A stretch of 64,000 nt of DNA, taken from the NCBI GenBank assembly GCA_009767595.1, contig VSDK01009657.1, forward strand, positions 57,787-121,786, read 5' to 3'. The stretch is from Symbiodinium kawagutii. Lineage: Eukaryota > Sar > Dinophyceae > Suessiales > Symbiodiniaceae. This document shows, piece by piece, positions 23,797 through 34,852 of the stretch (the first letter of the stretch is position 1; the number at the start of each line of letters is the position of its first letter). The notes beneath the pieces were generated by a model that saw only the letters and a program-made list of their open reading frames with translations, was not told the DNA's origin and did no database searches. Made by a program: the position numbers and the translations under genes.

Positions 23797-24808
23797 TAAC
23801 TGGGGTGCATTTCAGATAGTCAAATAATCACTCGGATGTTTTTTGTCAGCCTAGCTGGGGTGTACTTGAGGAACTTGAGGAAGTCAAAAAATCAAATCTA
23901 ATATCTTGGATTTTTGTCATTCACATGTTTTAGAACATATTCAAACCATTTTGACTTGTACTTAACGAAGTCAAACCAGTTCAGTGGAGTGGTATTTTGT
24001 CACTTGCGGTCATCCATCCATCCATACATCCTTACATCCTGACATCCATACACATCACATCCACATATACACATGCACATGCACATGCACATGCACATGC
24101 ACACATGCACGCATAGACGCGTGCACCCACACACGAAACCTATACACGCGACGCAATCACACATACATACAAACAGACATATAGTTTGTAATCTCAGATT
24201 GGCGTTTTACTAAACCTTTGTTTTCTTAATTTGTGACTTCTAGGACCTGAAAAATGTTGTGAACTTTACTTTGCGACTTCAAATTGAGCTACTTGACTCA
24301 ACTCTAGCACGTTAGTAAAGTTGTGTGGCTTTAAAATTATTTTCCGCCTACTTTAAGTAGTTGACACCAGGCAATCTGATTTAAACCTTGGTGCCACTTA
24401 GTCTGATTTAATTATTTGTTTTGAAACTTAATTCGAGTAACAAGACCTGGGCTTTGATACACTTGAGTGGTAAGTGAACCAAAGCCTCATTGAAATGTAT
24501 CGAGTCTACTTATTCAAAATTTAGCTAGCCGAACTATATAACCTATTGACATGTAGTGTAGGTTTTCAAGTTGCCTACTCTAATTTAAGTTTGTGATTTA
24601 GTTGCTACCATTGGTTTACAGTTGTGATTTTAACAACAAACTCACAAACTAGACTTAGTCTTAAAATGTTTTACCTCTGTTTACTCACCAGATTCTTTGT
24701 TACGTTAGTCACACCAGAATTGGTGCACTATATCGTTAATTCAAGTTACTTGTCAACATTTAGACTTTTAGTTTGTGAATTTAGTTTCCAGCAATTGCTT
24801 TAAAGTTA
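23797..24808 (+). repeat. Left arm of the foldback
   Basis: Begins near GTAACTGGGGTGCATTTCAG and ends at GCTTTAAAGTTAG. It contains an alternating CACATG tract at about 24064-24112. AT-rich, without coding frames of note. Confidence 0.85.
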
Positions 24809-25199
24809 GTGAGGCTAACTTGTGACTTTGAACACATTTACCACTAGTCACTAGTCTTGACTGTTTGGCTTAGTTATTACGCTCCTCAAGCCATAATTGG
24901 TCTCCGTTACTTATTTTACTTAGGTCTAACCGCCGTGGCAAGCACCACAAACCAATCAAAATTGGTCGGGTCCAAAAATAAGAAACACTTATTTAAAGGG
25001 TATCAAGACTTTCACTGGAGCGCGCCGACTGGTGAGCCAAGGTGATTTCAGTTTGAATAGATTTTAAGGCTGGTAAGCCTTCATTAATTTTTTTGTGTTC
25101 CAAAACAAAAAAGGATTTAAATGGGAACGTCCGACTCAAAAAATGCATTTTTTTTGACATGAAGTTTGAAATTTGTAAGGAGCTGCATTTAAAATAATC

Positions 25200-25252
25200 A
25201 CTGCTGTAAGGATGGGGAGGACAGGGACGCCGGGTCCCCATCCTTACAGCAG
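25200..25252. repeat. GC-rich hairpin in the foldback spacer
   Basis: CTGCTGTAAGGATGGGG pairs perfectly with CCCCATCCTTACAGCAG across a GACGCCGGGT-containing loop. A related, less perfect copy (GTAAGGACGGGGACGCCGGG) lies at about 25400-25440. Confidence 0.75.
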
Positions 25253-25374
25253 TCCAGAGCGCTCGCGACTGTTGTAAGCCCCTCCTTGACTATCCTCAAC
25301 GCACGGCAAAAAATAAATTTTGGGTTAAAACACTCAAAAATCAACGCCCCATCGAACGCTAGGCATGGGCTTAC

Positions 25375-25795
25375 AGCAGTCCGGAGCGCTCCCGACTGAC
25401 GTAAGGACGGGGACGCCGGGTCCCTATCCTTACAGTAATGATTATCTTAAGCGCAGCTCAAAAAAAACTGAAAAAATCTGAAAAAAAATAGGGTGAAAAA
25501 ACAGTCCGGAGCGCTCCCGAATGATATTCAACCTGTCTTAAAGCAGTCTGGAGCCCTCCCGAATTATGTTTAACCAGTCGTAAACACTCCGGCGGAGCGC
25601 TCCCGAATGATGTTCAACCAGGCTTAAAACAGCGCGGAGCGCTCCCGAATGATGTTCAACCAGGCTTATACAGCACTCCGGAGCGCTCCCGAATGATGTT
25701 CAATCAGGCTTCAAACAGCCCGGAGCGCTCCCGAATGATGTTCAACCAGGCTTAAAAAAAAACACTCCGGAGCGCTCCCGAATGGTGACTTTAAA
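25375..25795 (+). repeat. Tandem array with palindrome GGAGCGCTCC in the foldback core
   Basis: About seven units of 40-47 bp, each starting with CCGGAGCGCTCCCGAATGAT and continuing GTTCAACCAGGCTTA. One earlier copy lies near 25380 and a variant (GAGCGCTCGCG) near 25255. GGAGCGCTCC is a perfect 10-bp palindrome kept in most units, while linkers of 6-14 bases vary. GC content is much higher than in the arms. Confidence 0.85.
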
Positions 25796-26836
25796 CCAAT
25801 TGGTAGAAACTAAATTCACAGACTACAGTCTAAATGTTGACAAGTAACTTAGATGAACTAGTACACGACTTGTGGTGTGACTAAAGTAGCATAAAGTAAC
25901 AAAAAAATGAATAGGTAAACAGAGGTACGACATGTTAAGACTAAGTCTAGTTTGTAAATTAGTTTTGAACAATTACAATTGTAATCCAATGGTAGCAACT
26001 AAATTACTAAATGACAAACTTAAATTAGAGCAGACAACTTGAAAGTCTACATGTCAATAGGTCAGCTCGACTAGCTAAATTTTAAACAAGTGCAGTGGAC
26101 TCGATACATTTCAATGAGGCTTTGGTTCACTTACCACTCAAGTGTATCAAAGCCCAGGTCTTGTTACTCGAATTAAGCTTCAAAACAAATAATTGAATCA
26201 GACTAAGTGGTACCAACGTTTAAATCAGATTGCCTGGTGTCAACTAACTTGATTGAAGTAGGAGCTACCTAATTTTAAAGTCACATAACTTTACTACGGT
26301 GCTAGAGTTGAGTCAAGTAACTCAGTTTGAAGTCGCAAAGTAAAGTTAATAACACTGTTAAGAACCGTATTATTTTTGGTTTACTAAACCGGCAGTCTGC
26401 TATCACAAACTATAGTTGTGCTTGTGTGTATGTGTGTATGTGTCGCGTGTATGGGTTTCGTGTGTGCGTGCATGCGTCTATGCGTGCATGTGTGCATGTG
26501 TGCATGTGTATGTGCATGTGTATGTGCATGTGTATGTGCATGTGCATGTGCATGTGCATGTGTATATGTGGATGTGATGTGTATGGATGTCAGGATGTAA
26601 GCATGTATGGATGGATGGATGACCGCAAGTGACAAAATACCACTCCACTGAACTGGTTTGACTTCGTTAAGTACAAGTCAAAATGGTTTGAATATGTTCT
26701 AAAACATGTGAATGACAAAAATCCAAGATATTAGATTTGATTTTTTGACTTCCTCAAGTTCCTCAAGTACACCCCAGTTAGGCTGACAAAAAACATCCGA
26801 ATGATTATTTGACTATCTTAAATGCACCTCAGGTAA
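25788..26836 (-). repeat. Right arm of the foldback
   Basis: Reverse complement of the left arm. It ends outward with TTAAATGCACCTCAGGTAA and holds the matching GTGTATGTGCATG tract (about 26480-26565). An ORF of Cys/Met/Val repeats over the tract is an artefact. Confidence 0.85.
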
Positions 26837-27084
26837 GGCTGAGTACATTTTGCATTTTGCGCGGCTCGTGTCAGTGCTGAGTTGGCAAGCCTAGATATGG
26901 GATGATATGGGTATGCGCCAAGCCATGACGTTCTACCCCCAGAACCAACCAATGGAGTTTCCATCCGTAAAATGATCATGGGGCCGAACCACTTAAACAT
27001 TATTAGTTGGTTGTTATCCCCTATTGTTAACCATTAGTTATTAGCAAACTGGTGGGGACCACAACGGTTATCCTAGTCATGTCT

Positions 27085-27395
27085 TGGCACAAACCAAAAT
27101 GGCAAAAAAACATCCAAGGCCAAAGTCTACAGCGCAACATTTTTCCAACAAGGAAAGAATCCACGAAAGAAGTGGAAGAAGCGGACGACAGGACTGGCCT
27201 TCCCACGGAAATGTGACCTGGCCACGTGGGCCAGGTCCTGGGTCAGCCCGTTCACCCAAACGACCCGCTCTTGGAGCGCTCCAAGAGCGGCGTTGGGCGC
27301 GGAGCTTGGGGTACTGGAGGGGGGGGATGCCCAAAACACTGGTGCCGGGACCTACCAGACTCAGAATGCATCGATGTAAAGTGATATAAGTTTTG
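27085..27395. CDS. GC-rich coding-like island, strand unresolved
   Basis: Three plus frames and at least two minus frames are open over about 300 bases. The best minus candidate follows acceptor-like CCCCCCCTCCAG and contains AALGALQERVVWVNGLTQDL. A plus candidate contains KTSKAKVYSATFFQQGKN. The near-palindrome CTCTTGGAGCGCTCCAAGAG lies in the middle (about 27271-27290) and shares its core with the foldback array. Function unknown. Confidence 0.35.
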
Positions 27396-27681
27396 GTTGC
27401 ATGATGCATGACGCAACCAATCGATACCAATGGTGGAGTTCGACCATGAATTGTTGTTTACCCTTCAGCCAGTTGGTTCCGGAGCGGTACTTGAGCGTTG
27501 ATCAATTCAACATGCCATCCCCCCGTCTACCAATCTAGAGGTTTGGGGAACTACTCTTCAACCGCGCTCTGACTCTGGGTCACCCGACCCTCGCTTCGCC
27601 ATGGCTTCAATCTTGTGAACAAACATCGAACGCTTCAGCACTTCAACACTTTCATCAGCCAAGATGGCGGCAAAAGCAAAA

Positions 27682-27683
<2 letters not shown>

Positions 27684-27779
<96 letters not shown>

Positions 27780-27936
27780 ATAGTAATAGTAGTAGTAGTA
27801 CTAGTAGTAGTAGTAATAGTAGTGGTAGTAGTAGTAATAATAATAGTAGTAGTAGTAATAGTAGTAGTAGTAGTAGTAGTAGTAGTAATAGTAGTAGTAG
27901 TAGTAGTAGTAGNNNNNNNNNNNNNNNNNNNNNNNN

Positions 27937-27987
<51 letters not shown>

Positions 27988-28116
27988 TTAATAATAGTAG
28001 TAGTAGTAGTAGTAGTAGAAATAACAATAATAGTAGTAGTAGTAATAATATCAATACTAATATTAGTACTAATAATACAAAAAAATCAAAAATAGTAGTA
28101 GTAGTAATAATAGTAA

Positions 28117-28149
<33 letters not shown>

Positions 28150-28645
28150 AAGTAGTAGCAGTAGTAGTAATAGTAGTAGTAGTAGTAGTAGTAATAATAT
28201 TAGCAGTAGTAATAATAATAGTAATGGTAATAATAACAATAGCAATAGTGAAATAATAATAATAATAATCGAAATAATAATATTAATAATAAAAATACTA
28301 ATAATAAAAATAAGAATATGAGTAATAACAATAATAAAAATGATAATAATAAAAATAAAAATAGTAGTAGAATGATAATCCCAGTAATAACAATAATAAT
28401 AATAGTTTTAATAAAATTAATACCAATAATAGTAATATTAGTAAAAATATTATTAATAATGATAATAATATTAACAATAATAATGAAAATAACAATAATA
28501 ATAGTAGTAATAATAGTAATAATAAAAATATGAATAATAATGATCGTCCTAGTGATAAAAAAAATATTAGTAACAATAATAATCGTCTTGAAAAAAAAAG
28601 TAATAATAATCGTCGTAATAATAGTAATAGTAGTACTAGTAATAA

Positions 28646-28678
<33 letters not shown>

Positions 28679-28796
28679 AGGTAGTAGTAATAGTAATAAT
28701 AGTAGTAGTAGTAGTAGCAGTAGTAGTAGTAGTAATAATAGTAGTAGTAATAGTAATAGTAGTAGTAATAGTAGTAAAAATGATAATAATAAAACA
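27684..28796. repeat. Compound (TAG)n/(AAT)n microsatellite with assembly gap
   Basis: Over 1.1 kb of TAG repeats grade into TAA/AAT mixtures, with 24 N at 27913-27936 where the assembly did not close. All six frames give homopolymer-like peptides (Val, Ser, Leu, Thr, Ile), so the very long ORFs here are not genes. True length is uncertain. Confidence 0.95.
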
Positions 28797-28799
28797 CAT

Positions 28800-30050
28800 T
28801 TTCTGGCTCGCTGTTGGCATCACTTCAACACCAGCGTCACCTGGCGAGGGCTGAACAGGGCTGGCTGTTGACTGGACATATGAACCTCTACCTAGGATCC
28901 TGACGACTGATTCTTTGGATTTCAATCGCTGTATGGGAATAAAATACATTGATGATGATAATTAAAATAATGGCTATTTGATGCGGAATATAATCAATGG
29001 GATTCATCATTCAACTAATGGTGGATGATAATGGGATGAATATGCTTGGGTAATATGTAAAATATTCATGCATGGGATCACATTACTAAGCATAGAATGA
29101 TGATGGGAAACATCATAAATGGGATTCATCACTATATGCTTGGCATCGTTGATGATAGGGGATGATTCGGGATGATTACTAGGAACTGTAAGGCTTATTG
29201 ATAAAATGATGAACGATGATGAATGACGAACGATGATGCATTGATAGGATGATTCATTGACGATTGATGCTGATGAACTTATAGTTAATTCTAGCAGCTC
29301 GGTGCCTGTTCTTCATTATGATGATCAATAGCTGCTGATCATGATGCGCCGTATAATCGCGATGGTAAATGATCCGATTAATGGCTGGATTTGTTGTTGA
29401 TACTCATGATGGTTGAATGATAGCATTGATTGTGCCACCTAAGTGGTCTTCAGAATGGTTGATGAATGCTTAATGGTTGTTTAAGGTTGATCAGAGACCA
29501 ACTAAGCAGTTGTTGGTTAGGAACTAGTGGGAAGTGAACGCTGATGGTTATTAGGATTGCCGAAGAATGGTGTAGCCCCCAAATTGGTTGGTTTCCCTAA
29601 CAAATAACGGCTATGAGCTTGGATGGTTAGCGGGTACCAGCAATTATTGATAGTCCATGATAACCCTATATAATTGTTTAACCACTAATTGTTGGTCGTT
29701 ATCCGCTAGTATTGACCACTCTCAACCTCACCAGGGAATACTTTCCATAAACATGTTGCGAGTGTTTGGATACAGTGGCTGTCACCCAACCAGATTGACA
29801 ACCATTGATAGTTGATACCCCATCACAATCAACTCTTGGGCCTCGCCTGCATGTTGTTATGTCTGTAATGGTGGCCAGAAACCACCCGCAAACGTGCTGA
29901 TTTCGTCCAACCTGCTCTGCACCCATTTCTGGGATGCACACCCCTGTGCTAGAGTTATGTCCGGTTGTGGCGCCCCCAAAGGCCACCAACAAAGCCACAG
30001 GAATGGCGGGCATTGATTCAAATACATTATTTAAAACACCATCGACCCAG
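28800..30050. other. Degenerate GATGATGGGAT / GGTTGATGAAT background
   Basis: Words such as GGGATTCATCA, GATGATGGG and TGGTTGAT recur without fixed period. No coding island apart from a weak GC-rich patch at 29870-30000. Confidence 0.45.
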
Positions 30051-30106
30051 TAGGCTTTGCAACAGCAGATGCATCATGACTGTCTGATCACCTGCAGGGA
30101 ACCCCC

Positions 30107-30556
30107 CGGCGTTCCCAGTGCTCAGAGCATGCTAGCGATTTCAAAGATGAAGCAACGGCCTGCATCGAGCCTGATTCCATCATACTGTATCGGCTCCGGT
30201 TATGATGCTCACTGTCCTGCACCACCAAGTGCAGAAACCCCACAGAAAGCAATTGCTGACCCCTTAGAACCCCGTTGAAAACGAGTTTCCAAATATATCA
30301 AAAGCAAGGCAAGCGGTAGCTTCTTACTGATCATGAGGATGCCGCAGCATGGCTCTTTTCAGAGGGGGGCCGCATTACGGGATTTTGCTGTCAAGAATGA
30401 TCACGTGAGGCCACCTTGAAAAATTCTTGCGTAAGCCAAACTTGACGAAAGAGCTCAGGAAGTTGCGGCGCGTAGGAATCTTTCGCATGCTAGTCAGCGC
30501 TAAAAATGGCCACAACGCGCTGCCGAGACCTTCTCTCGCTAAGTATACCTATGGCT
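30107..30556 (+). repeat. Dispersed ~440-bp repeat, copy B
   Basis: Inverted relative to copy A at 19509-19946. It keeps the same end of the open frame (SDFKDEATACIEPDS...RLRL-stop, on the plus strand), and the remainder follows with scattered substitutions and short indels. The sequences flanking the two copies are unrelated, so this is a dispersed family, not one large palindrome. Confidence 0.75.
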
Positions 30557-31415
30557 TACTGATGTACTCATCTATAGAACCATTCATATCATACAACCAA
30601 GCACCATTGATTACTTCAAAACTACAACTTGCTTCCGCTTTGCGCCGTTGTGCACCGCTTCGTGGCCTTGGGTGCTGCCACAAAGTCGTCGCCAGAGACT
30701 GCGATCACCAAATGAAGTGCCTGCGGAGAAGGAGTGACGCAGGAGGTTGCGACAAGGAATAGGAACCGGTTGACCTTCGGGGACTTCGGAATGGTTGGTT
30801 CCAGGTTACTGTAGGGGTGATCAGCGGTTGATGTAGGGGTAATGGTTGGTACCAGGTTCCTGAAAGGGTCCCTGGTGGTTGATAAAGTGGTGAGTGGTTG
30901 ATATGGGTCAAATGACTGCATCTAATCTAACGTGTTCAAACGTGATTAAGTTAAGCATGATTATTTGAGGTAAATACCTCAAATTGTGCTTGATTCTCTT
31001 AGGAGTTATATAAATAGAAACAAATGGGCATTGAACTTTCTGCCAATGGATACTCAACCACAGTTTGAGTTATGATCTTTCTTGATCAGGGTAAGTGTGG
31101 TAAATAGTGGTTCAATAAGTCAATAGATACAATTCAGTGGTTGAAAATGGTGTTTGATATGTTATATTCATTTGTGGCCAACTAGTCAGAGAGTTGTTGA
31201 TGCTTATCTTGTGGTCGTAAATGGATATTTGGTGCCTCAAATGATCACGCAATAATTGGTAGTGGCTGTTTTTGGTCGCAGTCCTGTCCGGTTGATGGTA
31301 ATCGTTGATACAGCAATCATCGGAAATCATTGTTCCTGATCAACGGTGGCGATAGAAGAGAAAAACAAGTTGAATTGTTGGCGATTCATGGTCTGCCCAA
31401 AGGAGAGGAGGAACC

Positions 31416-31757
31416 ATGAGATATCGGCAGAAAATGCACTTGCAGAGCGCTCTTACATTTTTTTGGCATTGCTCCAGGTTAATAGCAGTTGTAAACAAAT
31501 TGATGCAAGAGATACTGGAACTATGTAATGAAGTGTACTACGGAGATACTGGAAGTTGTAGACACATTGCCGTGGGTATCCTGTACCTCTTGGCCCATAA
31601 CCAGATTGCTGGTAGAGGCTCATCTTTGAAATGGGTGAGAATCACTCCACCTGGGGGCATCCCACGTCACTCAAAATTCCCCACCATCCCTGGCCACGGT
31701 TACTTTTGGCAAGTAAATTCACCAAAATTCACCCACAAATATCCACACATTACTTGA
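31416..31757 (+). CDS. Hypothetical 113-residue open frame
   Basis: Open from ATG, with no splice sites considered. Codon use is unbiased and the region AT-rich. The C-terminal half (AGRGSSLKWVRITPPGGIPR) looks protein-like, but chance cannot be excluded at this length. Confidence 0.2.
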   Translation: MRYRQKMHLQSALTFFWHCSRLIAVVNKLMQEILELCNEVYYGDTGSCRHIAVGILYLLAHNQIAGRGSSLKWVRITPPGGIPRHSKFPTIPGHGYFWQVNSPKFTHKYPHIT

Positions 31758-32315
31758 GGGGGTACATAATGGCTATGGAATATGCATCACTTCCTGCTTA
31801 CATCGTTTCGTTTGGGGGGATCATTTGGGACCCATAGCTCTTCCCAGGGATTATCAGTTGGTCTAGCCCAGCGACCACTGAAGGGTTCCTGCACCTTGTG
31901 GCCGAAATTCCATGGGGCAGGTAGGTTTACTTGGTTCCAAACGCGCAGACATGGTCATGCCTCCATCATCTTCTGGTGGTTTGACACCCAAAAAAGTACT
32001 TAACCATCAACCTGTCATTCCAGGGTCAGCACTCAAGCCACTTCACAGGATTCACCATTAATTCCCAACCATTTCCCTCAATGTTTTTAGTCAATTGTTC
32101 AACCACTATATCCAACTCAACAGTGATTCACCATCTGGTTTCCAATCAGTTGATTGAACTATTGATAGTTCATTATTATTAGCCAATTATTGTTGATACC
32201 CATTCTTATCAGCCATCAACAGTTGGTTCTCCATCTGGTGTCCAACTGCTTAGCCACCCTTCACGACCAACAGGACTCCACCAACCATCGACCAAGCAGC
32301 ACGGATCACCGGTAC

Positions 32316-32374
32316 CCAGCCTGGGCATTGGACATCTCCGCCAGCAGCTCGCTGCTTCCCCTGACACCGTTCAC
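32316..32374 (-). CDS. Candidate small internal exon, product unknown
   Basis: Acceptor CCCGTTCGCAG, 59 bases open as VNGVRGSSELLAEMSNAQAG, donor GTACCGG. Third positions are G/C-rich. The plus strand also has a plausible exon (LGIGHLRQQLAASPDTVHLR between CCCAG and GTGCCC), so orientation is uncertain. Confidence 0.35.
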
Positions 32375-32678
32375 CTGCGAACGGGTGCCCACAGGTCATG
32401 GTGAAACCCGTGTGGCTGAGAAGGGATGGTTGGATTCGTAAGGATGATTGATCGCCGGTTGATCAAAAATTTCTGGCTTTCAGATGCTTCATAATGAGGG
32501 TTTATATGGGTTCATGGTTGATCATGAGGGATCAGAACCATCAGGAATTGACAATCTTGACCACTGTCTCGGTGGGCCAAGGGCCTGTACCCCTGGCTGT
32601 GAGCATGATCACAATGACCAAAATCCAAAGATGGGATGCAATTGGCCATCGATATGACTGCATGAACCCATTCATATA

Positions 32679-32776
32679 GGGGATTTCTTAAGCCAGAGTG
32701 GTCCCCCAAACTGACTGGATTATCAATAAACAATGATTCATATGGGATCGGGATACCCCTATTTTGAGAAACACCC
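32679..32776. mobile_element. MITE-like element (GGTGGTTTCTCAA family)
   Basis: The left end is GGGGATTTCTTAAGCCAGAG. The right end in reverse complement is GGGTGTTTCTCAAAATAGGG. ATA flanks both sides. 98 bp. Confidence 0.65.
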
Positions 32777-33561
32777 ATATGAAACCATTGCGTTCATAAT
32801 ACGCAAATTCAAATCTTTGCGGTTGGTTGCACCACGGCAAAATGCTTTCGCTGCCAAAAGCACAGGCTGCACTGCTCCTGGAAAATTGTCTGAGTAAATT
32901 CATGCTGGCTACTCTTGGGTCGTGTAGACTATCTCACGCCCTGGCGGGCTGATACCTGCATTGCATTGATTTGCATCGGCAACCGATGACATTCTCTGAG
33001 GTGTCCCATTACAGTAATCCCCACCCCTCCTAAACAAGTTGATGATTCATGTGATCATTCCCAAAGTTACTTTGGGATGTGCTAAGGCTACAAACTAGTT
33101 GTGGACATTTTCCATTCGGGTCTTTCCATAAATGGTGGTACCTACTCAAAATCCAAGTTCATGGCCAGTCTTCACATGGAAACCACTACTTGTTTGGGTT
33201 TGACAAAGCCATCCGGATGGCTGCTGAAAATCACCATTGTCAGCCAATCAGATTACTGAGTTGGCTGATAACCATTGCTCTTAGGCATTTGCAGCCATGA
33301 TTTTTTCATGATGGCATCCTTTAGCTGACAGAACAAACAGATTCCACTCCAAATGATCGCACAATTTCTGGCTAAAACATATGGGAAATGATTGAGTTCC
33401 CCAACTTGACCAACCTGCCACTACGGCTGAAATTTTCAATGCGCGCCTCAATGATCTTGTCGCCCACACCTGAGGTTTTGCCGCAATTTTGCATCATGTT
33501 TGTTGTCAATTGTGAAGCCTTGGTAACGGCTTAATGGAGTTCAAAACATGCAAAACATAAT

Positions 33562-33570
33562 GATGATGAA

Positions 33571-33624
<54 letters not shown>
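33562..33624. repeat. (GAT)n microsatellite
   Basis: About 20 uninterrupted GAT units. Confidence 0.9.
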
Positions 33625-33625
<1 letters not shown>

Positions 33626-34483
33626 TTGCAGAATAATTCTCAAGCTGGTTAATCAATACCACCAACAATGAAGAAAAATGACATCGGGCATTTCTTGATC
33701 AATGATGGTTGAGTTTCTGTATTTCATTACTTTTGGAGGCATTGGGCAACAACCACAAGATACCACAAGGGGATACAACAATACAATCAATATTATCTCT
33801 TATTTGGGGTTGCTACATCGGCTTAACTCAATAGCCGTAGATTTGCCGCAGAGTTCGAAAGATTCAGCAGCTTCCAAACTCCGTCGATCCCAAGTCCTGT
33901 TTTTGCTGCTTGATAAATTGCCTGCCAACCACCCCTCTCAATTTGGAAAGTGAAGACCAAGGAGTGAACTTGTCAAATAGGATTGCGTATTTTTCGATGT
34001 CCCTGTGTTTCACACGCTAACCTAGTGGTTCAACCAACTACGATTTGTAGATCTCCATCAGGTCAACGATGAAATCAAACACCATTTCGCAGCTCGCAGC
34101 TGAGATTGTCTGGATCGCAGTGGTCATGATCTTGACTACCGCAATTTTTTTTCCAAACAAACAACACCCCACATCCTCCAGAAAATGTTTCATTAGGAAC
34201 AAACCACTCCTTGACATGTTCAAAACATCCCCATATATTCACTACAAACTGAGCCCCCAGATTTCGTTACATTGTTGTATAAGTGGGCTATCCAGCAGCT
34301 TGAACACATATCAATAGCTTGTTGACTGGCCTTTTGCCCATACAAGCAACTACGGGGCACCACTCTGTCTTCAGCTGTGGCATTCCATTGAAATCCAGCA
34401 ACATTTTCCCCAGGAAACTAGGTTTTCTGCTTCCAACCTGATGATGTGGCGAAAGCCTCCCCATCAAAATATCGCAACTGTAC

Positions 34484-34852
34484 ATGGGGTTCGGGGTTTG
34501 GAGCTCGAAACATGGATGCTTTGTTACTCTCAATGGGCATTGTTGCATTTTGAACTTTGAACTACACCCACGTGCAAAAACACAAATCGCACTGAACATG
34601 ATAATTCAAAAGTCACAAACCTTATCTAGGGCAATTTCCATAATTTGCGGTGAAGTGGTGGCTGCGGTTGCTGTGATCATCAATGATGCGCAGGAACACG
34701 TTGAGCCATTCACTATGTCATCTGGTGACAATCAAGTGGTTGATCAACGTCTGCGTCCAACTTTGACAGGACGTGACATACTTGACGCAAGTTCGAGGCA
34801 TACTGCGCATACATTGAGATCAGTGGACATTGGCAGGGCATCAAGCAATTAA
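34484..34852 (+). CDS. Hypothetical 122-residue open frame
   Basis: Long for this AT content, but without codon bias. An overlapping minus frame (34288-34599) is equally open. Function unknown; it may be remnant coding DNA. Confidence 0.2.
   Translation: MGFGVWSSKHGCFVTLNGHCCILNFELHPRAKTQIALNMIIQKSQTLSRAISIICGEVVAAVAVIINDAQEHVEPFTMSSGDNQVVDQRLRPTLTGRDILDASSRHTAHTLRSVDIGRASSN

Larger units (their letters stand above)
23797..26836. mobile_element. 3.0-kb foldback (long inverted repeat) element
   Basis: Sequence 23797-24808 is the imperfect reverse complement of 25788-26836, leaving a ~980-bp spacer. About 140 bases (23888-24027 against 26606-26745 region) are identical between arms, and the similarity includes the CATCCATCC/CACATG microsatellite. 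Inner parts of the arms show many substitutions. No transposase frame is visible. Long arms with internal repeats resemble Foldback-type elements, but an inverted duplication is an alternative. No target-site duplication could be fixed. Confidence 0.85.

Noticed and set aside
24064-24112. Thr/Cys repeat frame in the CACATG tract
   Set aside because: Microsatellite translation; the tract is part of both foldback arms.
25485-25795. CRISPR-like array (conserved ~35-base repeats with short variable linkers)
   Set aside because: Linkers are only 6-14 bases, no cas genes, eukaryotic setting, and the array sits in a foldback core; it is a tandem repeat.
27615-28949. ORFs of 139-249 codons over the TAG repeat
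   Set aside because: Homopolymeric translations of a microsatellite, two of them running through the N gap.
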